The position numbers and the translations under genes were made by a program. A DNA stretch of 64,000 nt, taken from positions 1 to 64,000 of the forward strand of contig CADCHE010000003.1 of NCBI GenBank assembly GCA_902801205.1, in the 5' to 3' direction. The notes under the pieces are model-generated. The model ran no database searches, had not been told where the DNA came from, and was given only the letters and a program-made list of their open reading frames with translations. The stretch is from an uncultured Bacteroidia bacterium. GTDB lineage: Bacteria; Bacteroidota; Bacteroidia; Bacteroidales; UBA932. This document shows, one piece after another, positions 19,590 to 27,716 of the stretch (positions are counted from its first letter, which is position 1; every line of letters starts with the position of its first letter).

Positions 19590-19591
19590 AA

Positions 19592-20176
19592 TCACCACTT
19601 GTGAAACTTCGCGTTCCGTTTGAGATATTCTTCGGGATTTCGGATCTCGAGGAATTTCACCGCAAGAGTATAATTCCGAATATTCATCCGCTTGCCTTGA
19701 CTGACCAAACGTTCTTTCCAGACCCGCTTGATGTGGGCTTTGCTCCATATTCCAAACAAAAGCGGAAGGTCTTCCAGATCAAGATGAACAAGAGCGGCTT
19801 CGATGACGGCATCATCGTCCAAACTTTCTGGAATACCTTGGTAAGACCAAAAGCCACCATTGGCTTTGACCTTCTCCAAGATAATATGCCGTTTCTCTTT
19901 CATGCTCTCCGTTTGTTTTTCACTGATTTCTTTCGAAACCAGATATCTAGTTTGTGTCATTGCAATCGTACCAGAAGGGAGATCTAACGCCTCGTCGATC
20001 CGGACAGAGAGTGAAATGGTTGCTTCACGCTTTCCGTTAATGATGGCGGAGATGGTCTGAAAGTGTTCGCCGACTCGGGCAGCCAGTTCTGTCTGGCTGA
20101 TTCCAAGTTCAGCTATTCGCCCTCGGATTACCTCTCCCACGCTAGGTACAGATATGTTGCTCTTACTTTGCATCAT
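19592..20176 (-). CDS. XRE-family (HigA-like) HTH regulator
   Basis: Residues of about 8-75 of this 194-residue protein form a lambda-repressor/HigA-type HTH (GEVIRGRIAELGISQTELAA, then HFQTISAIINGKREATISL). A C-terminal domain of about 90 residues (KANGGFWSYQGIPESLDDD, then HLDLEDLPLLFGIW) resembles C-terminal domains in antitoxin-like proteins of Bacteroidota, but I do not recognise it with certainty. No HigB-type toxin is adjacent. Two tandem ATGs (20176 and 20173) are possible starts. The -7 box ends 2 nt upstream, so the transcript may be leaderless. Confidence 0.78.
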   Translation of the reverse strand: MMQSKSNISVPSVGEVIRGRIAELGISQTELAARVGEHFQTISAIINGKREATISLSVRIDEALDLPSGTIAMTQTRYLVSKEISEKQTESMKEKRHIILEKVKANGGFWSYQGIPESLDDDAVIEAALVHLDLEDLPLLFGIWSKAHIKRVWKERLVSQGKRMNIRNYTLAVKFLEIRNPEEYLKRNAKFHKW

Positions 20177-20178
20177 TG

Positions 20179-20210
20179 CAAAGATATATAATCGAAATAA
20201 ATTAAACAAA
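20179..20210 (-). promoter_or_regulatory. XRE regulator promoter
   Basis: -7 TATCTTTG (20179-20186) and -33 TTTG (20207-20210), spaced 20 nt. The ATG codons at 20176 and 20173 lie where transcription would start. Confidence 0.65.
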
Positions 20211-20459
20211 TCTGTTTATTCTTATTGGCTATTTTACTTGCTCCCGACTTGGTCCCCAAGGGGTCTTGCACTAAATAATACATCAGAACGGATGTAAACA
20301 GTGCGTAAAGGGCTCCAACTACATTCGATAGCATATAATTATTCGCACATTTATTACAAAGAAACCGCGCCCTAAATCCCGCCAATTGACCAAACGAACG
20401 TATCAAGAATTTGCCCCTCCGACGACCAAGACCGCCGGGAAGAGCAGTAGAATGGAGGC

Positions 20460-20506
20460 TATTTTTAGCGGAATCGCCGAATTATTTGCAGATTCCGCTA
20501 AAAATA
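20460..20506. repeat. Perfect 16-bp inverted repeat
   Basis: TATTTTTAGCGGAATC (20460-20475) and GATTCCGCTAAAAATA (20491-20506) are separated by 15 nt. Located at the island border next to the GC-rich GH31 gene, it may be a terminator, a recombination site or a protein-binding site. Confidence 0.7.
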
Positions 20507-20711
20507 AGCATTGTGACAGCGCTCTTTTTCAAGGCAATCATCCGAATGTTGTGACACTCTAATATAGCTTGCGCTTTAGCTTGGATATCCCGTAATACCC
20601 TGATAATAAGCATACAAAAGTGCTCCCGCCCAGGCTTACAATTTATCAAAGCCAACCGTCGACTCAAAAAACGGCAACGCCAAGAAAATACCCGGAACTT
20701 GTTCCACGGAT

Positions 20712-22775
20712 CTATTTTGTCATGAATTTGAATTCGTAACCGCTGAAGGACCAGACGGTTCCTCCTTCCGGGACGATGGCCTGGCCGCTGGCGGATGCCG
20801 GGTCGGCGGTCAGCCTGATCCATGTGAATGCGCCTTTCTCGTAGTCATAGGTCAGCCCGTCGTCGTCGTACAGATCGCAGGCTGCGGCACGCTTCCCGTA
20901 GACGCAGGCGGTTACAGGGCATGGTCCTGCAGGGACATTGGTCATCGGATCGAACATCGGGATGATCCCACCGTCCCTGACGAACACGGGGATCCTGTCC
21001 AGGCCGGGCGCCACGGTGATGACCTCCCCGGTTCCGGCAAGCTCGCCGGTGTAGAAGTCGTACCAGCGCCCTGCGGGGAGAATAACCTTGCGCTCCGTCT
21101 CTCCGGCGAAAAGCGGGGCCACGAGAAGGCTTTCTCCGACCATGAACTGGTCATTCGGGGCTTCCCCCTCGAAACCGGGTTCAAGGGCCATCGCCCTGAC
21201 CGGCGGCTCACCCTCGAGGGCGTAACGGGCGAAGGCGGTGTACAGATACGGAATGAGACGCATCCTGAGGGTCATGACTTCCTTCACGCGCTCCTCGACA
21301 TCCGGGAAAGACCAGGGTTTCGTACCGTCCGCCCAGGCGTTCAGCATCGCCAGCGGCGAAAAGCAGACCGTCTGCATCCTCCGCAGCCACTCCTCGGACG
21401 TCTTCGATGCCCGTACCTCGGGCGTCCACAGGACCCCGATGAAAGAGCAGTTGACCAGGGCGGTGATGAAGTCCCGGTGGTTGTAATAGTCATTGTAAAT
21501 CACGAAGGGGAAGGAGGTCGTCCCGGCGTTCCCGGCTCTCACCAGGCCGTAAGTGCGAAGGTTCTTCTCCCTGTAGAGCTCCGTCATGAAACGCTGCATC
21601 AGCGATCCGTACAGCTGCCTCATCTGCTCGCCGGAAATCCCGGAAGGGTACCTGGCCACATCCGGGGCGAACCAGGAGTCGTAGCCGTCGTTCTCGTCCA
21701 TCTTGAAGCCGCTGACGCCCTTGTCGATGGCGTTGTTCCTGAAGCAGCGGCCCATAATCTCCCTGACCTCAGGAAGGGAATAGTCCGGCAGCAGGCCGTT
21801 CCACTCCGTATGCGTGCCGGTGTACGGCCTGACCTCCCGGGCGACGTCGCATCCGGGCGCCACGCCCGGATTCATCCAGAGGTTGACCTTGATGCCCTCG
21901 TCCGCCAGTCTTCCGACAAAGCCGTCCGGATCGGGGAAGCGTCCCGTATCCCATTGGTATGAGCAGGGATAGGAACAGGTCATCCAGCCGGGTTCAAGGC
22001 CGATGACGGACAGGGGGAAGTTCCTCTCCCGGAACCCGCCGACCTCATTGTACACGTCTTCCTCGCTGAAGAGCGCCGGGACTCTTTGCCAGAAGCCGAG
22101 CCCCCATTTCGGGGGCAGGGGGCCTCCGCCGTTGTAGAGGTTGAACCGCTTCACGACATCCAGCATGGTTTTCCCCGAGAAAAAGACCAGCTCGGCTCCT
22201 TTCGCCGGCACAAGGAACTCCAGATTGTCCGAGTAGGGCCGGGCGGACCAGTCCTTGTCCGCGTTGCGGTTTTTAATCTCGGGGGGATTCTCGCTGTCCT
22301 TGCGGACGGAAGTGCCGGCATAGACGTCGATATAGCGGGCGCTGTTGATCAGCACCCCGTATCCTTTGCTGGATACGAAGAACGGCACCGGGGCGTGGGT
22401 GCGGCCGTTGTCCGATCCTCCGTAATGATCGACATGGAGGCGTTTTATGCTTCCTCTCTGCGCAACGGATTTGAAGTTGAGGCCAAGTCCGTAAAGCCGC
22501 TCGCCCCTGTCCAGGGGGAAGCGCAGGTACGTCTTCCCGTCAAAGACTTCCATCGTGATCTTGTCCTTGTCCACGGGCAGCGGGACTTCTTCAAGCGCGT
22601 TGATCGCCGCGAACTTCGGGCTTGTCTGCAGCACATTCAGCAGGTTCACCTTGTCCGGAGTGCCGACTTCGACTTTCCAGACGCCGGAGGCGACTCTCTC
22701 GTAAACGGGCGCTTTCACACGGTCGCAGGCGCAGATGGCGAGCGTGATTGCAAGAAGACGGAGGGTTTTTCTCAT
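20712..22775 (-). CDS. GH31 family alpha-glycosidase, lipoprotein
   Basis: The 687-residue product has a lipoprotein-like signal (RLLAITLAICAC), a galactose-mutarotase-like N-terminal domain, the GH31 barrel, and C-terminal beta domains ending in a short DUF5110-like part. The nucleophile region reads SGFKMDENDGYD. The acid/base region RAGNAGTTSFPFVIYND keeps the Asp but replaces the usual SGD/GGD with YND. Substrate is therefore uncertain (alpha-glucoside, xyloside or other). The start at 22775 opens the signal peptide. It is downstream of a small unknown and a zinc-ribbon gene in one probable operon. Confidence 0.88.
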   Translation of the reverse strand: MRKTLRLLAITLAICACDRVKAPVYERVASGVWKVEVGTPDKVNLLNVLQTSPKFAAINALEEVPLPVDKDKITMEVFDGKTYLRFPLDRGERLYGLGLNFKSVAQRGSIKRLHVDHYGGSDNGRTHAPVPFFVSSKGYGVLINSARYIDVYAGTSVRKDSENPPEIKNRNADKDWSARPYSDNLEFLVPAKGAELVFFSGKTMLDVVKRFNLYNGGGPLPPKWGLGFWQRVPALFSEEDVYNEVGGFRERNFPLSVIGLEPGWMTCSYPCSYQWDTGRFPDPDGFVGRLADEGIKVNLWMNPGVAPGCDVAREVRPYTGTHTEWNGLLPDYSLPEVREIMGRCFRNNAIDKGVSGFKMDENDGYDSWFAPDVARYPSGISGEQMRQLYGSLMQRFMTELYREKNLRTYGLVRAGNAGTTSFPFVIYNDYYNHRDFITALVNCSFIGVLWTPEVRASKTSEEWLRRMQTVCFSPLAMLNAWADGTKPWSFPDVEERVKEVMTLRMRLIPYLYTAFARYALEGEPPVRAMALEPGFEGEAPNDQFMVGESLLVAPLFAGETERKVILPAGRWYDFYTGELAGTGEVITVAPGLDRIPVFVRDGGIIPMFDPMTNVPAGPCPVTACVYGKRAAACDLYDDDGLTYDYEKGAFTWIRLTADPASASGQAIVPEGGTVWSFSGYEFKFMTK

Positions 22776-22801
22776 GACTTTCAGGGTAACGGGCAACGAA
22801 T

Positions 22802-23170
22802 TCAGTCTTTTTTGGGAACAGTCAGGGAATGAAGGCGGAAGGAGTAACAGCCCTTGCCGTCCAGGTAGGCGAGGACATCCTTGAGCAGGGCGTTCCTGCG
22901 GGCTTCGTCCAGGTCGGAATGGAAGAGAATGTCCATCAGCGTCTCCAGGCCCCGGTCTGACAGTTTTTCCTTTTCCACAAGATACCAGACCGGGTTCTCC
23001 TGCTGCAGGAGCATCTCCAGGTCGATCGGGCAGCCGGAGCGGCCGAATTCGTCCTTGACGTCCGTCAGAGAATAGTCCGGCGTGCCGTCGTCCAGCAGCC
23101 CCAGCTTCCGGGCGATCAGCAGCAGCATCTCACCCAAACGGTCGATTTCCCTGAGAATAAAGTCTTCCAT
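22802..23170 (-). CDS. Small helical protein of unknown function
   Basis: This 122-residue soluble protein is mostly helical. The N-terminus (EDFILREIDRLGEMLLLIAR) is faintly like DUF6483 proteins, which I cannot confirm. No catalytic motif is seen. The ATG at 23170 is preferred over a GTG one codon earlier. It lies 48 nt after the zinc-ribbon gene and 26 nt before GH31, so it is probably co-transcribed. Confidence 0.6.
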   Translation of the reverse strand: MEDFILREIDRLGEMLLLIARKLGLLDDGTPDYSLTDVKDEFGRSGCPIDLEMLLQQENPVWYLVEKEKLSDRGLETLMDILFHSDLDEARRNALLKDVLAYLDGKGCYSFRLHSLTVPKKD

Positions 23171-23218
23171 CACGTCATTCTGTTTTCATGACCGCTGCTT
23201 TTCAAGCGCAGGCAGACG

Positions 23219-23497
23219 TCAGAAGGAGTCCCGGCGCCATCTTTTCAGTTGCGGGAAGTACTTCTTCATCTGAGCGACATACTCTTCCCTGGTGATGGGT
23301 TGCGGCAACCCCTTGTTCACCTCGTCCACGAATTGGGCGCACCATTCGATCATCTCGTCCATCGTGCAATCCTGCAGGAACTTGCCCTGTTGGAAGCAGT
23401 ACATGCAGTAATCTTCGTTTTTGCTTCCGTCGGCATTGGTGCCGAGGAGGTCGTCGGTAAGCGGCATTCCGCAGCTCTGGCAAAACTTCTGTTCCAT
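23219..23497 (-). CDS. Small zinc-ribbon protein
   Basis: The 92-residue protein opens with FCQSCGMPL, followed by a second Cys pair in EDYCMYCFQQGKF. This is the putative zinc-ribbon family found widely in Bacteria. The rest is a helical tail (TREEYVAQMKKYFPQLKRW). The ATG at 23497 gives the canonical N-terminus; an in-frame TTG upstream lies too close to the promoter. Function is unknown, probably a regulatory or metal-linked role. Confidence 0.82.
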   Translation of the reverse strand: MEQKFCQSCGMPLTDDLLGTNADGSKNEDYCMYCFQQGKFLQDCTMDEMIEWCAQFVDEVNKGLPQPITREEYVAQMKKYFPQLKRWRRDSF

Positions 23498-23519
23498 AGG
23501 CTTCGATTTATCAAACAAT

Positions 23520-23540
23520 CAAAGGTAATCATTATCTTTG
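23520..23540. promoter_or_regulatory. Divergent promoter boxes, zinc-ribbon and GRE operons
   Basis: Minus-strand TACCTTTG (23520-23527) precedes the zinc-ribbon gene. Plus-strand TATCTTTG (23533-23540) precedes the GRE activase. They are 5 nt apart, so the two units share one control region. Confidence 0.6.
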
Positions 23541-23566
23541 TAATATAACATCAAAACGGAGCACCA

Positions 23567-24319
23567 GTGAGCAAAGGGATCGTTTTCTCCATCGAAGAAT
23601 TTGCCATCAACGACGGCCCGGGAATCCGTACGGCTGTGTTTCTGAAAGGATGCCCGCTGCGCTGCGCGTGGTGCCACAATCCCGAAGGACAGTCGTTCCG
23701 GAGCGAGCCGATGCGGAAAAAGGACCGGACGGAGGTCTGCGGCGTGGAGATGGAAGCGGACGAACTGGCGCGGCGCGTGCTGCGCGGACGCGACCTTTTC
23801 GACCAGAGCGGCGGCGGGGTGACCTTCACCGGAGGGGAACCGACGGCGCAGGGCCCGTTCCTGCTGGAACTGCTTGCCCTGCTCGCCGGCGTGCACAGGG
23901 CCGTGGAGACCTGCGGACATACGCCCGAACCCCTGTTCCGGCAGGTGCTGGACGCGACGGACCTGATGCTTTTCGACGTGAAGACGGCCGACCCCGAACG
24001 GCACCGGTACTACACGGGCGTCGACAATGCGCTGATCCTTCGCAACCTCGCCACCCTCAAGGAGAGCGGGAAGCCTTTCATCGTCCGGGTCCCTTTGATC
24101 CCCGGGGTGAACGACAGCTTGGAGAACATGCGCGCGACGGCCGCGCTGCTGCAGGACGCGCCGGGGCTGCAGCGGGTCGAACTGCTCCGTTACCACAAGA
24201 CGGCAGGCGCCAAGTATCCGATGGTGGGACGCCGGTATGAACCGCCATTCGACGTGAACGCAACGCCGGCCGTACATGATGCTTTTACGCCGGCAGGCAT
24301 GAAATTATTGGTATTATGA
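23567..24319 (+). CDS. Glycyl-radical enzyme activating protein (radical SAM)
   Basis: The 250-residue PflA-type activase has Cys29, Cys33 and Cys36 in GCPLRCAWC for the SAM-bound 4Fe-4S cluster, then FTGGEPT and DVKTADPERH. The ferredoxin-like insert with two extra clusters, common in activases of eliminase GREs, is absent: only CGVEM replaces it. It installs the glycyl radical on the enzyme encoded next. The start is GTG, 26 nt after a TATCTTTG box. Its stop overlaps the GRE ATG (ATGA). Confidence 0.92.
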   Translation: MSKGIVFSIEEFAINDGPGIRTAVFLKGCPLRCAWCHNPEGQSFRSEPMRKKDRTEVCGVEMEADELARRVLRGRDLFDQSGGGVTFTGGEPTAQGPFLLELLALLAGVHRAVETCGHTPEPLFRQVLDATDLMLFDVKTADPERHRYYTGVDNALILRNLATLKESGKPFIVRVPLIPGVNDSLENMRATAALLQDAPGLQRVELLRYHKTAGAKYPMVGRRYEPPFDVNATPAVHDAFTPAGMKLLVL

Positions 24320-26385
24320 CCGAGAGAATAGAAAAAATGCGCGCATTCCTCTGGGCGCGCGCCCATCACCGCTTCCGCCGCACGCCGGAATCGCTGGGGC
24401 TGGACAAACTCAGCGCGCGGTTCGCCGAAGAGCGCCTGCCCGACGTCACGCGGAGCGCGCGGATGCTGGAAGCCCTGCTCCGGGCGGAAGAGCCCATCAT
24501 CCTGGAAGGAGAGCGGATCGTCGCCACCCGGACCATCACGCGCATCCCGTCCGTGTTCACGGAAGCGGAATGGGCGGAGATCAAGGCGGCGCACACCCTG
24601 CACGAGCGCGGGACGGTGTCCAACATCTCCGCCGACTATGAGGGCATCCTGCGCGACGGGCTCGGCGCCCGGCGCAAGGCCATCGCCGCCCGGCTGGAAG
24701 ACGGCGGACTGGAAGAGGGGCAGGTCCGGTTCCTCGAGGCCGCGGACACCACCGTCGCCGCCCTCCAGGACTTCATCTCGAAATACGAAGACTGCGCCCG
24801 TCGCGCCGGTCTCGAAGAGGTCGCCGACGCGCTCGCCCACATCCGGACGGAAGCGCCCCGGACCCTGCTCGAAGCGCTCCAGCTCCTCCGGATGGTGCAT
24901 TTCACCCTGTGGGAGAGCGACTGCTACCACAACACCCTGGGGCGGTTCGACCAATATATCTACCCCTTCTTTCAGGCGGATCTCGCCGCCGGCCGCCTCC
25001 GACCCGACGAGGCGGCCGAACTGATCACCGAGTTCTTCCTCAGCTGCAACAAGGACAGCGACCTGTATGTCGGGATGCAGCAGGGAGACAACGGGCAGAG
25101 CATCGTCCTGGCCGGCCGCGGCGCCGACGGACGTTATCTCTTCAACGAAGTGTCACGCATCTGCCTGGAAGCCAGTTACGAGCTCAATCTGATCGATCCC
25201 AAGATCAACCTGCGTGTCGACAAGGACACGCCCCTCGAAGTGTTCGAACTGGGCGCCCGCCTGACCAAGCGCGGTCTCGGATTCCCGCAGTACGACAACG
25301 ACGACGTGGTGGTTCCGGGGCTGATCAAGCTCGGCTACGCGCCGGAAGACGCCCGCAACTACGTGGTGGCGGCCTGCTGGGAATTCATCATCCCGAAGAA
25401 CGGGATGGAGATTCCCAACATCGACGCCCTTTCCTTCGCCCGCATCGTGAGCGACGCGGTCGCCCGTCTTCCGGAATTCCCCGACTACGCGTCCCTTTTC
25501 GCCTGCGTCGAAGAAGGGATCCGCAAGGAGTGCGCGCGCATCACCGCCGCCCATGACCGCCTGTACATCGTGCCGGCACCGTTCATGTCGGTGCTGATGG
25601 GCGGCTGCATCGAACGCGCGCAGGACATTTCCCTCGGCGGCGTATACAACAACTACGGCATCCACGGCACCGGCCTTTCCACCGCGGCGGATTCGCTCGC
25701 GGCCGTCCGGAAGTATGTCTTCGAAGAGAAGAGCGTGGGCGCGCAGGAACTTTGCGACGCGCTGGCGGACGATTTCAAAAGCCGTCCGGACCTGTACGGA
25801 AAATTCCGTTTCGAGGGTCCGAAGATGGGGCAGGACGACGACCGGACGGACGCCGTCGGAACCGCCCTGCTGGACAGCTTCGCGGCCGCGCTGCGCGGTC
25901 GCCGCAACGAACGGGGCGGGTGCTGGCGCGCCGGGACGGGCACGGCCATGTACTACATCTTCCATGCGAAGGACCTGCCCGCCACGCCGGACGGCCGGCA
26001 TGCGGGGGAGGTCATCCCCGCCAACTTCACGCCGAGCATGTTCCTGCGGGCCCAGGGCCCCGTTTCCGTGATGCGTTCGTTCACCAAGCCGCACCTGCAG
26101 GACGCCATCAACGGCGGCCCGCTCACCATCGAACTCGACGACACGATCTTCCGCAACGACGAGACCGTTTCGAAGCTCGCCCAGCTCATCCGCTACTTCG
26201 TGCGGCTCGGCGGGCACCAGCTGCAGCTCAACACCCTCAACAAGGAAAAACTGCTCGACGCGAAGGTGCATCCGGAGCAGCATCGCGGCCTGATCGTCCG
26301 CGTGTGGGGCTGGAGCGGCTATTTCGTCGAACTGGACGCCTGTTACCAGGACCATGTCATCAACCGCATAAAATACACGTTATGA
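24316..26385 (+). CDS. Glycyl radical enzyme of unassigned specificity
   Basis: The 689-residue PFL-like enzyme has active-site Cys354 in VVAACWEFIIP and the radical Gly665 in RVWGWSGYFVEL. The Glu after the Cys (Cys-Trp-Glu) matches the Cys-x-Glu of GRE dehydratases and eliminases, not the Cys-Cys of pyruvate formate-lyase. The surrounding residues (Trp after Cys, Trp on both sides of the radical Gly) do not match any characterised class I know. It is shorter than most GREs (about 780-850). Flanking genes suggest a sugar-like substrate brought in by the MFS transporter. Confidence 0.88.
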   Translation: MTERIEKMRAFLWARAHHRFRRTPESLGLDKLSARFAEERLPDVTRSARMLEALLRAEEPIILEGERIVATRTITRIPSVFTEAEWAEIKAAHTLHERGTVSNISADYEGILRDGLGARRKAIAARLEDGGLEEGQVRFLEAADTTVAALQDFISKYEDCARRAGLEEVADALAHIRTEAPRTLLEALQLLRMVHFTLWESDCYHNTLGRFDQYIYPFFQADLAAGRLRPDEAAELITEFFLSCNKDSDLYVGMQQGDNGQSIVLAGRGADGRYLFNEVSRICLEASYELNLIDPKINLRVDKDTPLEVFELGARLTKRGLGFPQYDNDDVVVPGLIKLGYAPEDARNYVVAACWEFIIPKNGMEIPNIDALSFARIVSDAVARLPEFPDYASLFACVEEGIRKECARITAAHDRLYIVPAPFMSVLMGGCIERAQDISLGGVYNNYGIHGTGLSTAADSLAAVRKYVFEEKSVGAQELCDALADDFKSRPDLYGKFRFEGPKMGQDDDRTDAVGTALLDSFAAALRGRRNERGGCWRAGTGTAMYYIFHAKDLPATPDGRHAGEVIPANFTPSMFLRAQGPVSVMRSFTKPHLQDAINGGPLTIELDDTIFRNDETVSKLAQLIRYFVRLGGHQLQLNTLNKEKLLDAKVHPEQHRGLIVRVWGWSGYFVELDACYQDHVINRIKYTL

Positions 26386-27707
26386 AACAGCACCTGACTC
26401 CTTATATGTTTTGGATCGCCTTCGTGGCGTCCCTCGGCGGCCTGCTCTTCGGCTTCGACACCGCCGTCATCTCCGGCGCGGAAGGCGCCATCCAGAAAAT
26501 ATACGGCCTGTCTGATTTCGCGCACGGCTTCACGATGGCCACCGCCCTGATCGGAACCATCATCGGCGCCTTCTTCTGCGGGCGTCCGGCCAAACGCTTC
26601 GGCCGGCTCCGGTCCCTGCAGGTCATCGCCCTCCTGTACTTCATTTCGGCCGTAGGCAGCGCAGCGATCGTGAACTGGTATTCGTTCATGTTCTTCCGCT
26701 TCATCGGCGGCCTGGCCGTGGGGGCATCTTCCGTGATCGGGCCGATGTACATCGCCGAGATCTCCCCGGCGGCGTGGCGCGGCCGTTTCGTGGCGTTCTT
26801 CCAGTTCAACATCGTGCTGGGAATCGTGGCGGCCTATTTCTCCAATTACTTCATCGCGGGCGTTCCCAACGACTGGCAGTGGATGATCGGCGCCGAGGCT
26901 TTCCCCGCCCTGCTCTTCTGCGTGCTGCTGTTCACCCTGCCCGAAAGCCCGCGCTGGCTGGTGGCCCAGGGACGCGAGCGCGAGGCGGAAGCCGTGTTCG
27001 ACCGGACGGGCGAGGCGGACGTGCCGGCCGAGATGGCGGCCATCCGCGAATCCCTGGCGTCGGCGGCCGGCGTGAAGAAGGAGCGGCTCTTCCAGCGGAA
27101 GTTCCGCAAGCCCATCCTGATCGCGTTCCTGATCGCCACCTTCAACCAGCTCAGCGGCATCAACGCCATCCTGTACTATGCTCCGCGCCTGCTGGAGATG
27201 TCCGGCGTGTTCCGTGACGGCGCCATGCTCCAGTCCATCATCGTCGGCCTTACGAACCTCACCTTCACCATCCTGGGCATGGTCCTGATCGACAAGGTGG
27301 GCCGCAAGACCCTGCTGCTCGTCGGAGCCGCCGGCATGGTGGTGGCACAGTTCCTCGTGGCGCGCGGATTCCACCTGGGCGCATTCGAAGGCTATTACCT
27401 GCTGGTCTGCATCTGTACCTACATCGCGTTCTTCGCCCTTTCGCTGGGCGCGACCATCTGGGTGGTGATCGCCGAGGTCTTCCCCAACAGCGTCCGGGCG
27501 GAAGGCCAGGTCCTCGGAAGCATGACGCACTGGGTGTGGTCCGCGCTCCTGACCTGGTTCTTCCCGCTCTGCCTTTCCATCGGAGGCAAGTACATCTTCA
27601 GTTTCTTCGCCATCATCGCCGGGCTCTCCTTCGTGTTCGCCCTCTGGCTTCCGGAGACGAAAGGCAAGTCCCTGGAAACCATTCAGAAAGAGCTCGTCGA
27701 GCCGTAG
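26382..27707 (+). CDS. MFS sugar porter
   Basis: The 441-residue transporter has about 12 membrane helices with sugar-porter marks: GLLFGFDTAVISG, the RFIGGLAVGASS region, PESPRWL in the central loop, QLSGINAILYY and PETKGKSLE at the C-terminus. It likely imports the GRE substrate or a precursor by proton symport. Its ATG overlaps the GRE stop by 4 nt (ATGA). It ends 9 nt from the convergent OmpA gene. Confidence 0.92.
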   Translation: MKQHLTPYMFWIAFVASLGGLLFGFDTAVISGAEGAIQKIYGLSDFAHGFTMATALIGTIIGAFFCGRPAKRFGRLRSLQVIALLYFISAVGSAAIVNWYSFMFFRFIGGLAVGASSVIGPMYIAEISPAAWRGRFVAFFQFNIVLGIVAAYFSNYFIAGVPNDWQWMIGAEAFPALLFCVLLFTLPESPRWLVAQGREREAEAVFDRTGEADVPAEMAAIRESLASAAGVKKERLFQRKFRKPILIAFLIATFNQLSGINAILYYAPRLLEMSGVFRDGAMLQSIIVGLTNLTFTILGMVLIDKVGRKTLLLVGAAGMVVAQFLVARGFHLGAFEGYYLLVCICTYIAFFALSLGATIWVVIAEVFPNSVRAEGQVLGSMTHWVWSALLTWFFPLCLSIGGKYIFSFFAIIAGLSFVFALWLPETKGKSLETIQKELVEP

Positions 27708-27716
27708 GCCGGGCGC

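Larger units (their letters stand above)
19027..19591. other. AT-rich intergenic stretch of the island
   Basis: Between the MazG-like gene and the XRE regulator lie the promoter at 19182-19189, a doubtful ORF remnant (19187-19516) and the hairpin at 19561-19589. I see no other gene. Confidence 0.5.
20177..20711. other. AT-rich non-coding end of the island
   Basis: This stretch carries the XRE promoter, the long inverted repeat at 20460-20506, and no gene I can support. Minus-strand frames at 20173-20406 and 20482-20711 have no recognisable domain. Confidence 0.5.

Noticed and set aside
19592..20176. Complete HigBA toxin-antitoxin pair
   Set aside because: No HigB-like toxin ORF is found on either side of the XRE gene.
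20173..20406. Small minus-strand ORF upstream of the XRE regulator
   Set aside because: No domain, and it covers the XRE promoter.
20600..20660. Duplicate of the tRNA-Leu 3' end as an attachment site
   Set aside because: Only a short TCCCGCCC match (about 8 nt) was seen near 20627, compatible with chance.
20482..20711. C-terminal fragment of a transposase on the minus strand
   Set aside because: The basic peptide has no recognisable DDE or HTH motif and merges with the shadow frame of the GH31 gene.
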